Shown piece after piece: positions 11,470-24,256 of a stretch of 64,000 nucleotides of DNA; within the stretch, counting starts at the first letter, position 1, and every line of letters starts with the position of its first letter. Origin of the DNA: Oxyruncus cristatus. Its lineage: Eukaryota; Chordata; Aves; Passeriformes; Cotingidae. The position numbers were made by a program, and so were the translations under genes. Where the stretch lies: contig VXAY01002462.1 of assembly GCA_013399855.1 (NCBI GenBank), positions 1,233,259 through 1,297,258 of the forward strand, written 5' to 3'. The notes beneath the pieces were generated by a model that did not search any database, had not been told where the DNA came from, and worked only from the letters and a program-made list of their open reading frames with translations.

Positions 11470-14400
11470 ACGCACACTCTTTTGCTTGTGCACTTAAAGA
11501 TTTTAACATGAAGCTTTTGGTTTATACCACACAACTTAAAACAAGGTGCAAGTGGAATTTTATTCATTAGACATCACATGACAACTTTCAATTTAAAAAG
11601 AAAGATAATCTCACGTTTTCCTGTTCAAATACAGTTCTTCCTGGATGTTAATATTATTCCTACTAAAAACTAACATTTTTAAGGTAAATTGATGTTGTAG
11701 TCTATCCTTAGGCATAATCAGAACAGTAATTTCTGCATGAAAACAGAATGAATTTTTTATTCATCACCTTTCATGCACTTAACTACTCAGACTTCATATT
11801 TTCAGACTTCTCCGTAAGCAGAATAAGTACAGTCATTTTTCAAGTCCTATACTCCGGTTAAAATGAAAGAGTTTCTAAAGGAAAGCTGTGGGATTTCTGG
11901 AGTTTTTACTACAAGTCTGATTCTACTTCATGTAATGTCTCATTTTCACTAACTACCACACAGAAGCAGTACTCTATCACAGAGCAAGCATGCAAGTGAT
12001 ATCCTGATAGTGTGGACTCCAAAGATTTTAAAAGTGAGCAAAATTTTAAAACCACTTTTATTTATTATGTGATTGGCATCTCGTTTTAAATTAGACTGCA
12101 AAAATAATTTACAAATACAATCTCTTTTTAAAGGTGAATAACAATTCGGGTTTTCCCTACTGGTTAAAATTACTCTGATGTTTCACGCATAACATCTGCA
12201 AAAAATTCACCTTCCCACTGGTTAAATATATTCAAGTAGAATGAAAGCGGGCCACTGTAATAAGGCACTGTTTGATCCAATATTCTTAACATATCTATCA
12301 GCAAACACTGCCACCTTCTTAAAGGTACACAGAATACGTAATGAACGTGGGAGATGTCTTTCCTAAGCTTTAGATTCAGGTTTATCCTCTTCTGCTAACC
12401 ATTTCCCTACGTGTTGAGATATAGGCAGTCAAACAGACAAGAAGCTGAATTTATATATTTCATCGTTTTCTCAAGGACTTCAAAAGTCACAGTTAAAGCA
12501 AAGAATATAAAAGACTGAAACAAAAGGGAAAACAGAACCCTGGAAATAAGTCAATATTTCCTGAGAAATAACAGAATCGTTATTTTAACAAACATGTAAT
12601 TATCCTACAGCATGCTTTTTTTAATTTACAGAAAGAGTAACTCAGAGCACTAAGTATGCTGAAGATTAGCTAGGCCTCAGATAGATGGTGTTTCTAATTA
12701 GCATCATACACTTGTATGCAAACTTCGATCTGTGCAATCTGTTAGCAATTGCTGAATGTGACATTACAAAACAGCAAACATAGGCATCATCACTATATAT
12801 TGTCATCTTAACAAAACTAATTGATTATTACAATGAAGAACATGATACAAGGGTAATAAACCAGCATGGGTCCAAAGATGTCTACTAATACTTACTAATG
12901 GGAACAGACATAAAAATAGCTTCATGTATTGTGGTAGATTCCACCATATAAGGACTATTCTTTACATTTTCAAATCAGTAGGGAAAACATTGCATTAACA
13001 ATATATGGCAAACTGATGTCATCATTGGGTCAGAAACATTACTGCAGTTTTATTGAAACTATTCTTCCTGAAGTATATAAACTATGGTTTCATACAGTGA
13101 TATAGCATGTCTGGAAACAGTTCTGACTTGACTCAAAATGATTTAGCATCAATTTAAATCATTAGGCTGTTTTGTGAACCAAGACATGAAATGGGACTTT
13201 TATAGAGCATCCTAAGGCATTTACTTAGCCATGCTGAAAGAACAGTTAATTACTTTCAAGTTTCAAATGTTACTAAAGGCTGTTGAAGTGCCATTCAAAA
13301 TGCAAACTCGGGAGTTAGGTCACTAAGGTTAGTGGTTACACCAATTCATTCCAAGTATTACAAGTACTTGGAATAGACAGTATTTTATTGTCTTTTTATA
13401 CCTCAGGGCATATTATTCATTTCTCTATGGCCACAATGCCAAAGGGTAATGCAAGCTGCATTATTTCAGCAAAACCTGCATACAGTGCAGTTTAATACTA
13501 TTAACATAGTTTAATACTAAAAGTTGTCTTCTTACCAGAGACCAAGACTACATATAATCAACCTTTCATTACAAACATGATGCTTATAATATTGAGAGAC
13601 TGTTAAAAGCATGACTCAGGTAAGCAGATTGTTTAATACAAGCACTACAAATCCAAATATGATGAGCCAATTTCACGACTGAAGTATGAAAGTTACTTCT
13701 CTTTTTAATTTATGCTTTCTTTAGACAGAATCATTTAATTTTTTAGGATACTGAGGAGTTTGAATCACTTCAGTCAGGTAAGTACCACACTGCAGCACTA
13801 CTGTCTTTCACCAAAAGCAGTTTTATGGTTCCCAGTGGGGCAATCTCAATTAACTACCACACAAATTAATACCTCTATAAAATGGTACAATAGACCTGAG
13901 ATCTTACAGTTGTGCATGGTCAGGGAAGGAATTTGAACTGACAGCAGAAACAATTTTGTAGCAGTGGCTACAAAATGACAGTACAATGACCTAGCTTAAA
14001 TAGTTCTTCCTTGCAGATCTCTCCTGAAGCAAGTAAACAAAGCTATTCAGTACTGTAAAACCCTTCAAATAACAGTTTTTAAAACAGAATATTAACTGAA
14101 AGAAAGAAGGTAAGTTTATCCATATATTCAAATTTTACACTTTTTAGACTTTGGACAGATACGTGACCTCCTCTTGAATTCTATGACAAATTATGATGGG
14201 CACAACCCTTTATGGAAAGAAAATAATGGCTGCCTTACAAAGCCAGAGGTCTGCAGATGACAGAAAGCTTTAGGCCGATGCTCTGTCATCCCACACAAAT
14301 GGATCATTTATACTAATTAAGATAAAAAGACAACCTTTACGATAAGGAGCAACCCTTCTCTTACGCAGAGAATAAACACAAATGTAGCCATACACGCATG

Positions 14401-15539
14401 TAAACTACTTATTCTTATGCACTTCTATATTAATTGAAAACATACTTGAAACTACAACTCCTTCATTTAAATTGCTTTGTATTTAAATTATACGGAATTT
14501 CCAAACATTTTCTACAATATCTTAACATCTTTATGCTTTGCAGTTCTTTGAAAATTTTAACTGGGAGGAGAAAGGCATCACACAGAGATGCCAGCAGAGA
14601 TAATGTAAATCTCTAAGATTTGAGTTAAAGAAGACGAAAATAATAGACATTACTTTTCTGTGGTTCAGAACGGCTAACTTGAAACATGACAAAAACCTAC
14701 TTCAGTAGTAAAAATAGCAGTTTTCGATTTTTCTTCTGACTTACAGAGGGGGAGATGGAGCCATGCTACATTTGCGGAGGAACAGGGAAGAAATATTTAT
14801 CCTGCAAGCTGATTCATCTTACTAAATAGTAACTGTAAGAAAGACAATGCCATGATATTCTCACTGTTCAGCACACTGAAGTGAAAAAAATGAGGTGTCA
14901 ATCATCTCTGATGCTATGTCCACATTAATAATATCCTAATTATTATAAAACTAATCAAATAATTAAAAAATTATATTGTTGAAAACAACTGAAAGAGTAT
15001 TTTTCCCAATTTTCCTCTCTATTTTTTTATGCATACGTATTATTGTGCTCCTTTTTTGGAAACTATGGAGAACAGTGCCATTTTGCAGCGTTTAACTTTG
15101 GATGAAGGGCAACAAATAACCCCATCGACAACAAAAGACATGATTAAGATTTTGAAACACTACAGTTCTTCATGCATTTTTTTTTTTGAAGTCTTGCAAT
15201 AATTCCTGCCCAACTATTTAATTATTTAATTAAACAATACCTCTAAACAGTATCATGGATAATATGTGAACTAACTTTACACTATTCCTTTACTGAGACT
15301 GCTCAGGATAAAAACTTGATGTGACTCAGTATCCTAATTGTTTGTAAAGTACTTGTAAAATTACTTGTAAATTCATCATTTAAGAAACTGTCACTGTTCT
15401 ATTTTATACATATTTTAAAATTTAAAAAAAAAATCCCAAGGGTCCTCGTAGTGTACACTTACAAGCCTATGCAGGTACAATCTAATTAGCTAGACACCTT
15501 AGTAAATATCCTGCTAAGCTCTGTAGCAGTAGTACTTTT

Positions 15540-16020
15540 ACCACCCATCCCTAACTTGGCACAGTTTTCCTTTCCCAAACAGATTCCTCCCAAACCCAAC
15601 TGCTCCGACGTGTGTACTCCAGACATGCCACCTCTCTTTTAAGATAGAGTTGTCTCAGCCTGCACTGCACTCGCTTCATCCTCATCTCCTTACTTAAGTG
15701 GTCTAAACTCATCCACCTTTCTTTTTCTAAGCTTTGCTCAGTTTTTTTTCTCCCCACACTATGGCCACCATCTCCGTATTACAAATACCACTAAATTTCC
15801 ACTCCAGGTTTGTATGGGTTATTTTTTACCTCAGGCTTTACCAATAAGCTCTGTTTCTGCTCCTCTCCTTGCCATCCAGTCTGCCGCTGTTCTAACCATG
15901 CTTCTCCTAGCATCTGCTTCTCCTCTCCCCTCCTGCAATAGAAAGTTATCCTTTCCAGACAGTTCCTTTCTCCTGGCCCCATTTTTGCATATGCATGTTT
16001 GTATATATGTTTATCTTCCC
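15540..16020. other. Pyrimidine-rich stretch beside CR1
   Basis: The plus strand is unusually rich in C and T (for example ttttcctttcccaaacagat and tctgcttctcctctcccctc). Overlapping open frames on both strands reflect this bias; none has a recognisable domain. It ends where the minus-strand CR1 begins. Its origin is unknown. Confidence 0.5.
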
Positions 16021-16026
16021 CTCATT

Positions 16027-16600
16027 ATCATAGAATCAGGGATAGTGACTCCACGGCCTCCCTGGGCAGCTTGCTTCAATGCTTAACCATTCTTTCAGTG
16101 AAAAAATGCTTCCTGATGTCCAACCTGAACCTCCATGGCACAGCTTGAGGCCATTTCCTCTTGTCCTGTTGCTAGCTGCCTAGGAGAAGAGACTGACCCC
16201 CACCCTGACAGAACCTCCTTTCAAGTAGTTGAAAAAAGCAGTAAGGTCAACCCTGAGCCTCCTTTTCTTCAGGCTAAACAACACCATCTCCCTCAGCTAC
16301 TCCTCATATGACTTACTCTCCAGACCCTTCACCAGCTTTGTTGTCCTTCTCGGGACATGCTTCGGCCCCTTAATGTCTTTCCTGTAGTGAGGAGCCCAGA
16401 AATGGACACAGTACTTGAGGTGCAACCTCACCAGTGCTGAGTACAGACGAACAATCGCTGCCCTGGTCCTGCTGGCCACTCTATTTTTTGATACAGGCCA
16501 GGATGCCATTGGTCTTCTTGGCCACCTGGGAACACTGCTGGCTCATGGTTCAGCTGGCTGTTGACCAGCAACCCCGTTTGTTTCTCCCCAGCTTTTAGTG
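16027..16600 (-). mobile_element. CR1 LINE, C-terminal ORF2 and 3' part
   Basis: On the minus strand about 16297-16509 encodes the CR1 ORF2 C-terminal region (for example [20 protein letters not shown], then [20 protein letters not shown] and SKSYEE). At lower coordinates the ORF end and tail continue to a degraded catagaatca near 16030. Several frameshifts and substitutions show an inactive copy. The 3' tail is partly deleted. Confidence 0.85.
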
Positions 16601-19484
16601 CTTACGTAGTCCCAATTTTCACCTACCTTCCCTTTTATCTCAAAATACCTCCTAGCATGTCACACCTTTCAGACCCAACACTACTAACTTCATCTTGGTA
16701 TGCAGCTTCTTGCTCTTGCACTCCTCGCTATCCGCATCATGTAGCTCACCATTTTACTCTTAAAGTTCAAGGATTCAGCAAAATGGAGTACTGTATACTA
16801 AAAGCGCAGAAATGGTAAGCTCACAGGTTTTGATCCCTGTGCCTGGATCCAGCCTGTTCCAGAGGAGGTCAGATCACTGCTTACCTTTAAATTCCACTCC
16901 CTATATCTAGAACTTGGGGGGAATCTGAGAAATTAACTCCAAGAAGCCTCAGGGTCTTGGTGGGTTTTATTTAGTAGCTTGTAAACGGACCATACTTGAG
17001 AACAGACTTTCACAAGAACAGAAAAACAGCATTCTTGACATAACTAGTACCCTTCTGAAAAAATGTTACTGCTAAGATGGATGAACTGTATCAGCTGCTT
17101 TGGCTGTAGGTTTTTCAAAATCTTCAGGCTGAGGCACACACCTACACTGAAAAATAGAACTCTCAAGTCAATTTGCCAAAATATGAGCATCTGAAAGCGG
17201 AACTCCATGACAGGAATTGTTAGGCAACCATAAAAGTAAGTCCTAACACCAGCGCTGTTCGTAAAAAAGGGGTACAGACTGATGGATCCAGCATGAAAGG
17301 TTAGTTGGCAGAGAGCAAAGACAAATGTCAAATATCTGTGCATATTTAATGTATGAGAATAACTGATACCACAGATAAGCAATTATTAATATTTTCCTAC
17401 TGTGTCTCGATATCAAAATGACTTTGCCCTCCAGAATAAATTCTTTGCTCTAGAGGTCCTGAAGGGGTTTGGTTCTGTTCCCGGTGTTAAATTTTTCATT
17501 TGGAAAATGTAGACATTTAAGCTGCCAGCATTACAGATGGCTACCTTTCTATGCCCTTGCTTAAAAACCTAACCAAACTCCTTTTAACTAATTTGACACC
17601 TAGGTTTACCTTGTTTGAACTCAATAAGCGGTCTGAACTCTGTAATAATCTGATGTCTGCTCAGACAGGCTCATTCTGTTCTCCTAAATCTAATCTGCGT
17701 TGGATCTGCCCACTATTATAAAAATTCAACCTAGGGACCGTATGTAGAACTCTAATTTACTTCACCAAATACCTTTAATCAATTCCACCCTACTATTTTC
17801 CTTTTGCTCAATGTTTGATTACTTTTATGTCATCTATTAGATACGAACTGCCATTTTTTACAATAAGTGGGTGATCTGACAAGGCCAATTTCATGCCTCC
17901 CATTAGATAAAGTGACATTTCAATCCAATTCTCTGACAAACTTAGATGAGGATACTGTGCAGTTTGAGCACACACAATGACAAGGCACTTGTCTTTTCAG
18001 CCTTTCCTATCAGAACAAACACTTGGGTAAATTGAAAACCTTCCCTTAAGGATTTATTTAAATAGAGCAATCAATACTTTATTTCACCATCCTCTAAAAG
18101 GCATATAACACAAAAAAGTTTTCAAAAAAAACCCCCCACCTTTTTTTCCCTTGTTTAAGGCCAGACTAATTGTTCACTGACAGCCTTTTTCTCATTAACT
18201 AGACAATATTCTTGTTTACAGTTCTTTATTAAGACAACATGAGATTAACTGACAGCTCTTTAATTGTGCTTTTTCCCCCCCTCTATACTGATGAAACCTT
18301 GCTATAATGTGCCTGCTCAGGTAAAAAAAAAAGAAGACAAAAAAAAGAAGAAAAAAATCACATCTGATAGTTTCTGACTTATCTTTCATTTCCAAGATTT
18401 CATTCCTATTCCTTTGTGATTTCAGGTTTGCTTTGCAGTTCCTGACACTGGAAGACCTTCCGCTCATTTCAAAAGTTCTGGTACCTGGTCTCCAGTGCCA
18501 CACAACATCATGCCATAGCAGAACTACAGACCTTAAAGAAGTTTACATACATAATCAAAATCTACTTAAAGTAAGTTATTATTTAGTGAAACTATGTCTA
18601 CAATGAAGTAGAATGAATGTTATATGGAGCTATAACCCATTCTACTGTGCAAACGTCTCTATTTAAAAAAAGCCCTATTGCAGTGCAAGTTACTTTTTGA
18701 AACTTGAGTTAGAAGTTCAGTAACCAGAATGAAACAGAGCATGATAAATGTGAAGAACTGATTCTCTTTAACTTACAAATGCTCAGTTTGACTCTCCTGT
18801 CATCCTAGCAATGTAAATACAGAGAAATTCCTCTTAAGTCAGTTTAGTTACACCAGCGTAAATGAGAAGAGAATTAAATTCATTGTTTGTAACAAAGAGT
18901 GGGGAGTAATTACACCACTGTTTCTACACATACTATTATTAAGCCATCAGCAATTCCCAAGCATACTAAGCACTACATGCAGTGTGGGTATATGTACATT
19001 TTTCATGATTTATTGATGGTAGTGGTTTAAAGAAAATATACAGCTGCACTGAAATCAATTCATTATCTTTGAAAAAGGAGCTAAAAATTAGGAAATACAA
19101 TTTCTGAATTATATGCCACCAATAAGAAAGCGTATTTACTAATTAGCCCCTAATGCTATTATTTCAGTATAGTCATCTAAGGTTTTTAGAGCACAGTGTT
19201 CAAAAAGGGGTCTTTTTAGGTCAGAAGGAATGACCTGCAGGTGGTCTCATAAAAGCTCCAACACAGGCAATAGGGATTACCATAATTACTTTGCCACTCT
19301 ACAAGTAGTTAATGGGATTACACCCTAAGGGTATCGATTTCCTCACAGTGCCCAGTGCAAATTTTCTGAAAGAATCTGGGTAAGCACAAATGCTTTAATG
19401 ATACGTTTCATAATTTCATCTACTGTACCTCAAAAAGAGCACTAACGAAAAAAACCACCCTGAATCAAAGAAACTGAAAAAAAG

Positions 19485-19977
19485 CTAACTCCTTCAGCTT
19501 CCTGTACCTCCTGTCACTGATGCAGTAACTCCTCCATCTGCCTCCTTCAGGCAGTCTCCTTTCTTCCCTGTTTTCACTCATGTTAGGTCTGAAAGATGCT
19601 TCATCATTCCTACTGGGGTTATAGTCCATGCTTCCTTTCTTTGCTGACTTTCATACATACGTATTTTTGGCCTCCTCCTTTATTTCCTTTTTGTTCTTGG
19701 ACTGAAGTGACCTCATTTCTTCCACCACGCCTTATAATTACATTCTCATCTCACCCATTCTATTTGTTTTTTTCTTCACCTCTCCATTCAAATAGCTCAC
19801 CTAAATTTTCATACTACAATTTGTTTTCTCCTTTTATCTTCATACCCTGTTATTTGCAACATCCTTGTCCTGTCTTGTTTCTCTTCATTTTCTCTATAAC
19901 ACATTCACTAAAACCATATTTCTGCTTTTCGAAAATGGTCTATCCTTCATTATGGCTCTCTTGCATCTTCTTCTGTT
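19485..19977. other. Pyrimidine-rich stretch abutting the largest CR1
   Basis: The plus strand is strongly biased to C and T, with blocks such as ctcctccatctgcctccttc and cctcctcctttatttccttt. A 128-codon open frame inside it is rich in Phe, Ser and Pro, as expected from composition alone, and has no known motif. It runs directly into the 5'-truncated CR1. Confidence 0.5.
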
Positions 19978-21424
19978 GGTGATGGATTATTTCCCAGTCT
20001 AACCAGAGAGGTTCCAGCTAACTGGAAGCTGGCTAATGTTGTCCTGGTTTTCAAGCAGGGCAAAAAGGAGGACCCCAGCAACCACAGGCCCATCATTTTT
20101 ACCTCAGTGCTTGGTAAAGTCATGGAACAGATTATTCTGGGAGATATTGAAAAACTCCTGGAGGACAACACAGTCATTGGTTAGAGCCAGCATGGCTTCA
20201 TGAGGTGAAATTCCTGCTTGTCAAACCCGATTTCCCTCTACAACAGGATAACCCACCTAGTTGATCTAGGAAAGCCAGCAGGTGTAATGCTTTTGGACTT
20301 CAGCAAAGCTTTCAATCCTGTCTCTCATAGGATCCTTCTGGACAAAATATCCAGCACACAGCTGGATAACCATGTTACATGACAGGTGAACAACTGGCTC
20401 ACAAGGTCGAGCACAAAGGATTATAATGACTGGGGTGACATCAGGCTGGTGTCCAGTCACTAGTGGGGTTCTGCAGGGTTCCATCCTCAGCCCAGTTCTT
20501 CATTAACGACTTGGACACCAGACTTGAAAGAATACTAAGTAGGTTTGCTGACAACACTAAACTGGGAGGAGCTGTCAACTCCCCCAAGAGCAGAGAGGCT
20601 CTGCAGAGGGACCTCGACAAATTAGAGAAATGGGCAATCACCCACCATATGTGGCAAATTCTACACCTGGGACAAGGAAACCGTGGTTGTGTGTACAGAC
20701 TAGGGAACTAGAGGCTGGAGAGCAGCGCTGCAGAAAGAGACCTGGGGTCCTGGTCGATGACCTGTTGAATATGAGTCAGCAGTGCCCTGGCAGCCAGGAG
20801 GGCCAACTGTGTCCTGGGGGGCATCAGGCAAAGCATTGCCAGCCAGTTGAGGGAGGGGATTGTCCCACTCTGCTCTGCACTGGTGTGGCCTCAACTTGAA
20901 TATTGTGGCAGTTTTGGGCACCTCAATATAAGAACAGACATAAAGCATTTGGAGAGCGTTCAAAGGAGGGCAGCAAAGACAGTGAAGGGCCTTGAGGGGA
21001 AGCTGTATGAGGAGTGGCTGAGGTCAGCTGGTCTGTTCAGCCTGGAGAAGGGGAGACAGACAGGAGAAGAGGATACTGAGAGGAGATATCATCGCAGCCT
21101 CGAACTTCCTCATGAGGGGAAGTGGTCTGATCTCCTGATCTCCCCCTCTCGTGACCAATGACAGGACTCGAGCAAATGGCATGAAGCTGATTCAGGGGAG
21201 GCTGGATATCAGGAAAAGGTTTTTCACCCAGAGGCTGGTTGAGCACTGGAATGGGCTCCACAGGGAAACGGTCACAGCACCGAGCCTGTCTGAGTTCCAG
21301 AAGCATTTGGACAACACTCTCAGGTACATGGTGTGATCGCTGGGGTGTCCTGCACAGGGCCAGGAGTTGGATAAAACGATCCTGATGGGTCCCTTTCAAG
21401 TCAACATATCCTATGATTCTATAA
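19978..21424 (+). pseudogene. CR1 LINE with degenerate reverse transcriptase
   Basis: This is the longest retroelement here (about 1.45 kb) and covers the second half of CR1 ORF2 and the 3' tail. Visible motifs in order are VFKQGKKEDPSNHRPI with VMEQIILGDIEKLL, a stop just before SQHGF, the RT block A-like VMLLDFSKAFNPVSHRILL, the RT catalytic block as FADNTKLGG, and a C-terminal stretch ending LEGKLYEEWLRSAGLFSLEK. CR1 normally has FADD, so one catalytic Asp is Asn. In-frame stops and frameshifts confirm that it is dead. It ends at the CR1 tail cctatgattctataa. It is 5'-truncated, as most CR1 copies are, and is antisense to PTPRM. Confidence 0.9.
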
Positions 21425-22070
21425 CACAACAGCATGGCTCCACAGCTTAGATGCTAAAGAATCTGGTTTTGCCTCTGTCAGAACAAAAATAAAATCCTGT
21501 TCCTCCAAAATACTAATTTAAAACTAAGAAGCAGTCAAAATGCAATTAAAATATAATGAATTTTAAAAAATTGCTCTAGTGCAGTTTTCCATAATAAGGA
21601 TGTGGAGTTCTGTATGTATTCTATTTACATGTAAGTGTTTCCCAAAGTTTTCAAAAACGCCCCTCCATATACCAGAATGTGTGTTTTTTTAAAGTGGTCA
21701 TTTTAATGTGAATCTTTCATATTTTGTAGTAAGCATATTTTTAGAATACAATCTCCACAAAGGAGTCAAAGACCCATTATTATGTTCATACTTTAAATAA
21801 AAGCTTGGAAAGAAATATAGTTCTAAAGAGTGCATTTTAGGGAAATATTTAAAACAACAATCAAGAAGTAACTAGTTAATTAGCCCTGGATGCTTCTGTT
21901 ATTCCCTTTTAACAGTTGGCTAGACTCTTAAGATTTACATAAACAAAATCTATTTGTTGAACCTCTTACTGAGTTTATCAGACTACGGGTGACATTCTTA
22001 CTGCATTAGCCATTGCAGATCCTTATTCCATACACTGAGCATGCAAATACTGATTTGTATCATGAAATAC

Positions 22071-22245
22071 CTTTGACTATCAGTTCTGCATAGTTTGATA
22101 CACCAACTCCTCCTTCTGTCCGAATCATGCAGCGATAATTGCCGGCGTCCCTCTTCGTGGCATTCACCACACTAAAAAGAGCTACAAATCGTCGAGCATT
22201 GAACACTTTTATGTCCTTCAAAGGTGCATCCCTTACATAAATTCC
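22071..22245 (-). CDS. PTPRM: PTPRM exon: second half of the Ig domain (probably exon 6)
   Basis: This 175-nt exon follows the acceptor gttgcctag and ends at caaag|gtattt. It starts in phase 0 and ends in phase 1, encoding 58 codons. It begins GIYVRDAPLKDIKVF, contains the Ig strand-F signature DAGNYRCMI with the second disulfide cysteine, and ends NYAELIVK, the last strand before the FN3 region. A glycosylation sequon is present in VVNATKR. The third residue is Tyr, where I recall Asp in human PTPRM (GIDVRD); this may be a real avian difference. No stop or frameshift is present. Confidence 0.95.
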
Positions 22246-23126
22246 CTAGGCAACAAAACAAAAATAAAGAATATTGTTAGTCATATTTAAAAAAAAATAC
22301 TGACAACCAGTATTATTTCTCCCAAGTTCCCCAAGAGGGGAGGTGAGGTAAAAGCACAAGACTGTATGTTACTTTTACAGATATTTATGCTGTGTGAGAC
22401 TTTACTGCCTTCCCATGTGAGTCAAACCATTCATCATGAGTGGGCAACTGTTCATCTGGAACAGCTGTTTTCAACTCTTCATAGGTTAACTAATAGAAAG
22501 ATTTAAGAGCAATGTAATATTTACTTGCTTAGCTTGTCTTACAAGTATTATAAATATTGAAATTAATTGCTTTTAAAGAAATAAGAAACCCAGCATAGTC
22601 AGTCTCTGCTTTCTCTTTCTTCCCTTCCATCTGCTACTTGGCATATGCATTTTGCACACATGCAGTTGCACAGATACATCAGTGGATGGTTCTCATGGCA
22701 GCACGCACACGAGGGGTTATCAGCAACTCAGGTAGATGAGACTAGGTACAGATTTACCCGGCAAATAACCAGCAAGGCTTGAAGCTGTCTCCACCTCTCA
22801 CTTTCTCAGCATGGTACTGGGAACTAGGCAGTTTCTACTCCAGTGCAGTGTCTTGCTCTCAATCAAACATATTACATTCATGGCACAAGAAAATAAGCCA
22901 TGTAACAGCTGAGGAGAACAAAGAGTGAAAAAGAGAGGGCAGAAGACAGAAGAGTGCAGCGATGACAACTTGGCATGTTCTTTGAGGGCAGAGAGACTTG
23001 GCTCTCAGATCCTCATCAGAACTCATGCTCCACCTGGCCATGAAATAGGATATGTGCACTATGAACACTCAAAACCCTTCAGGAAATGTGAAATTATTGA
23101 ATTATGAGAGCTGGTTAAAAAAAAAA

Positions 23127-23163
23127 NNNNNNNNNNNNNNNNNNNNNNNNNNNNNNNNNNNNN
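23127..23163. other. Assembly gap (37 N)
   Basis: 37 undetermined bases follow a run of ten A and precede aaaatcaccaaaatctaa. The poly-A flank suggests a homopolymer-related gap. Confidence 0.98.
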
Positions 23164-23606
23164 AAAATCACCAAAATCTAATTATATTTACTAAAACAAG
23201 CAAATAAGAAAGACACACTTTTAATACAAATACATATATTTCAACAGAATGAAGACTGCAGCCATTATCAAACACGAAGAGAAACTAGAAAACCCCAACA
23301 ATCACCTCACAAAACCTGCTCTCTCCACGAAGGAACATGCACAGTCTGATGCTATGCAATGATATCAGTTATTCTTAGTAGGTTTTCCTGACTTAAAGAG
23401 CTTCAAGCAGGTCAAGGGTCCTGCACTACTGACCTCCTATAAACCATCAACACACCTGGTGATATCTTTTTTTCCGCCCTAGAGTTTGTATTTTGTCCAG
23501 AAGAATTTAAGACATGTAGGAAATACTGATCTCATTTTGTTATTACCTTTATTTGACATTATATTGAAAGCACCCTTGAAATACCAGTTAAAATCAGTCA
23601 GAGAGA

Positions 23607-24256
23607 TTCACAGAATCACAGAATCACACAGGTTGGAAAGAACCTTGGAGATCATCAAGTCCAACCCCTGATCCACTACCACCACGGTTACTAGACTATG
23701 GCACTCAGTGCCACATCCAGTCTCATCTTAAAAACCTCCAGGGACTGAGAATCCACCACTTCCCTGGGCAGCCCATTCCAATGCCTGATTATCCTCTCTG
23801 TAAAGAACTTCTTCATAATATCTAACCTAAACCTCCCCTGGCACAGCTTAAGGCCATGCCCTCTTGTCTTACTGACAGTTGCCTGGGAGAAGAGACCAAC
23901 CCCCACCTGGCTACAACCTCCTTTCAGGGAGTTGTAGAGTGATGTGAGGTCTCCCCTGAGCCTTCTCTTCTCCAGGCTAAACAACCCCCTCATAGGGCTT
24001 GTGTTGAAGGCCCTTCACCAGTCTGGTTGCTCTCCTCTGCACCTGCTCCAGCACCTCAATATCCCTCCTGAACTGAGGGATCCAGAACTGGACACAGCAC
24101 TCCAGGTGTGGCCTCACCAGCGTCGAGTACAGAGGCAGAATCACCTCCCTGTTCCTGCTGGCCACACTGTTCCTGGTACAGGCCAGGATGCCATTGGCCT
24201 TCTTGGCCACCTGGGCACACTGCTGGCTCATGTTCAGCGTCCTGTCAAACACCAGT
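23607..24256 (-). mobile_element. CR1 LINE 3' part with ORF2 C-terminus
   Basis: On the minus strand the segment encodes CR1 ORF2 C-terminal sequence in two frames: [20 protein letters not shown] and [18 protein letters not shown], then [20 protein letters not shown] and [20 protein letters not shown]. It ends at the low-coordinate side with a repeated cacagaatcacagaatcaca tail. A frameshift separates the two frames. The 5' end is truncated within ORF2. This is one of the better preserved copies and probably relatively young. Confidence 0.92.

Larger units (their letters stand above)
11258..22070 (-). other. PTPRM: PTPRM intron between Ig and FN3 exons
   Basis: This is a 10.8-kb intron with gtattt at the donor (22070) and an acceptor AG at 11258-11259. 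It contains an A-rich tandem at 11.41-11.47 kb, two CR1 elements (about 16.03-16.60 and 19.98-21.42 kb) and two pyrimidine-rich stretches immediately beside them (about 15.54-16.02 and 19.48-19.97 kb). The rest is AT-rich with no open frame that resembles a protein. Confidence 0.85.

Noticed and set aside
19596..19982. 128-codon plus-strand open frame rich in Phe, Ser and Pro
   Set aside because: It lies in a pyrimidine-rich stretch in which stop codons are rare by composition. No motif was seen.
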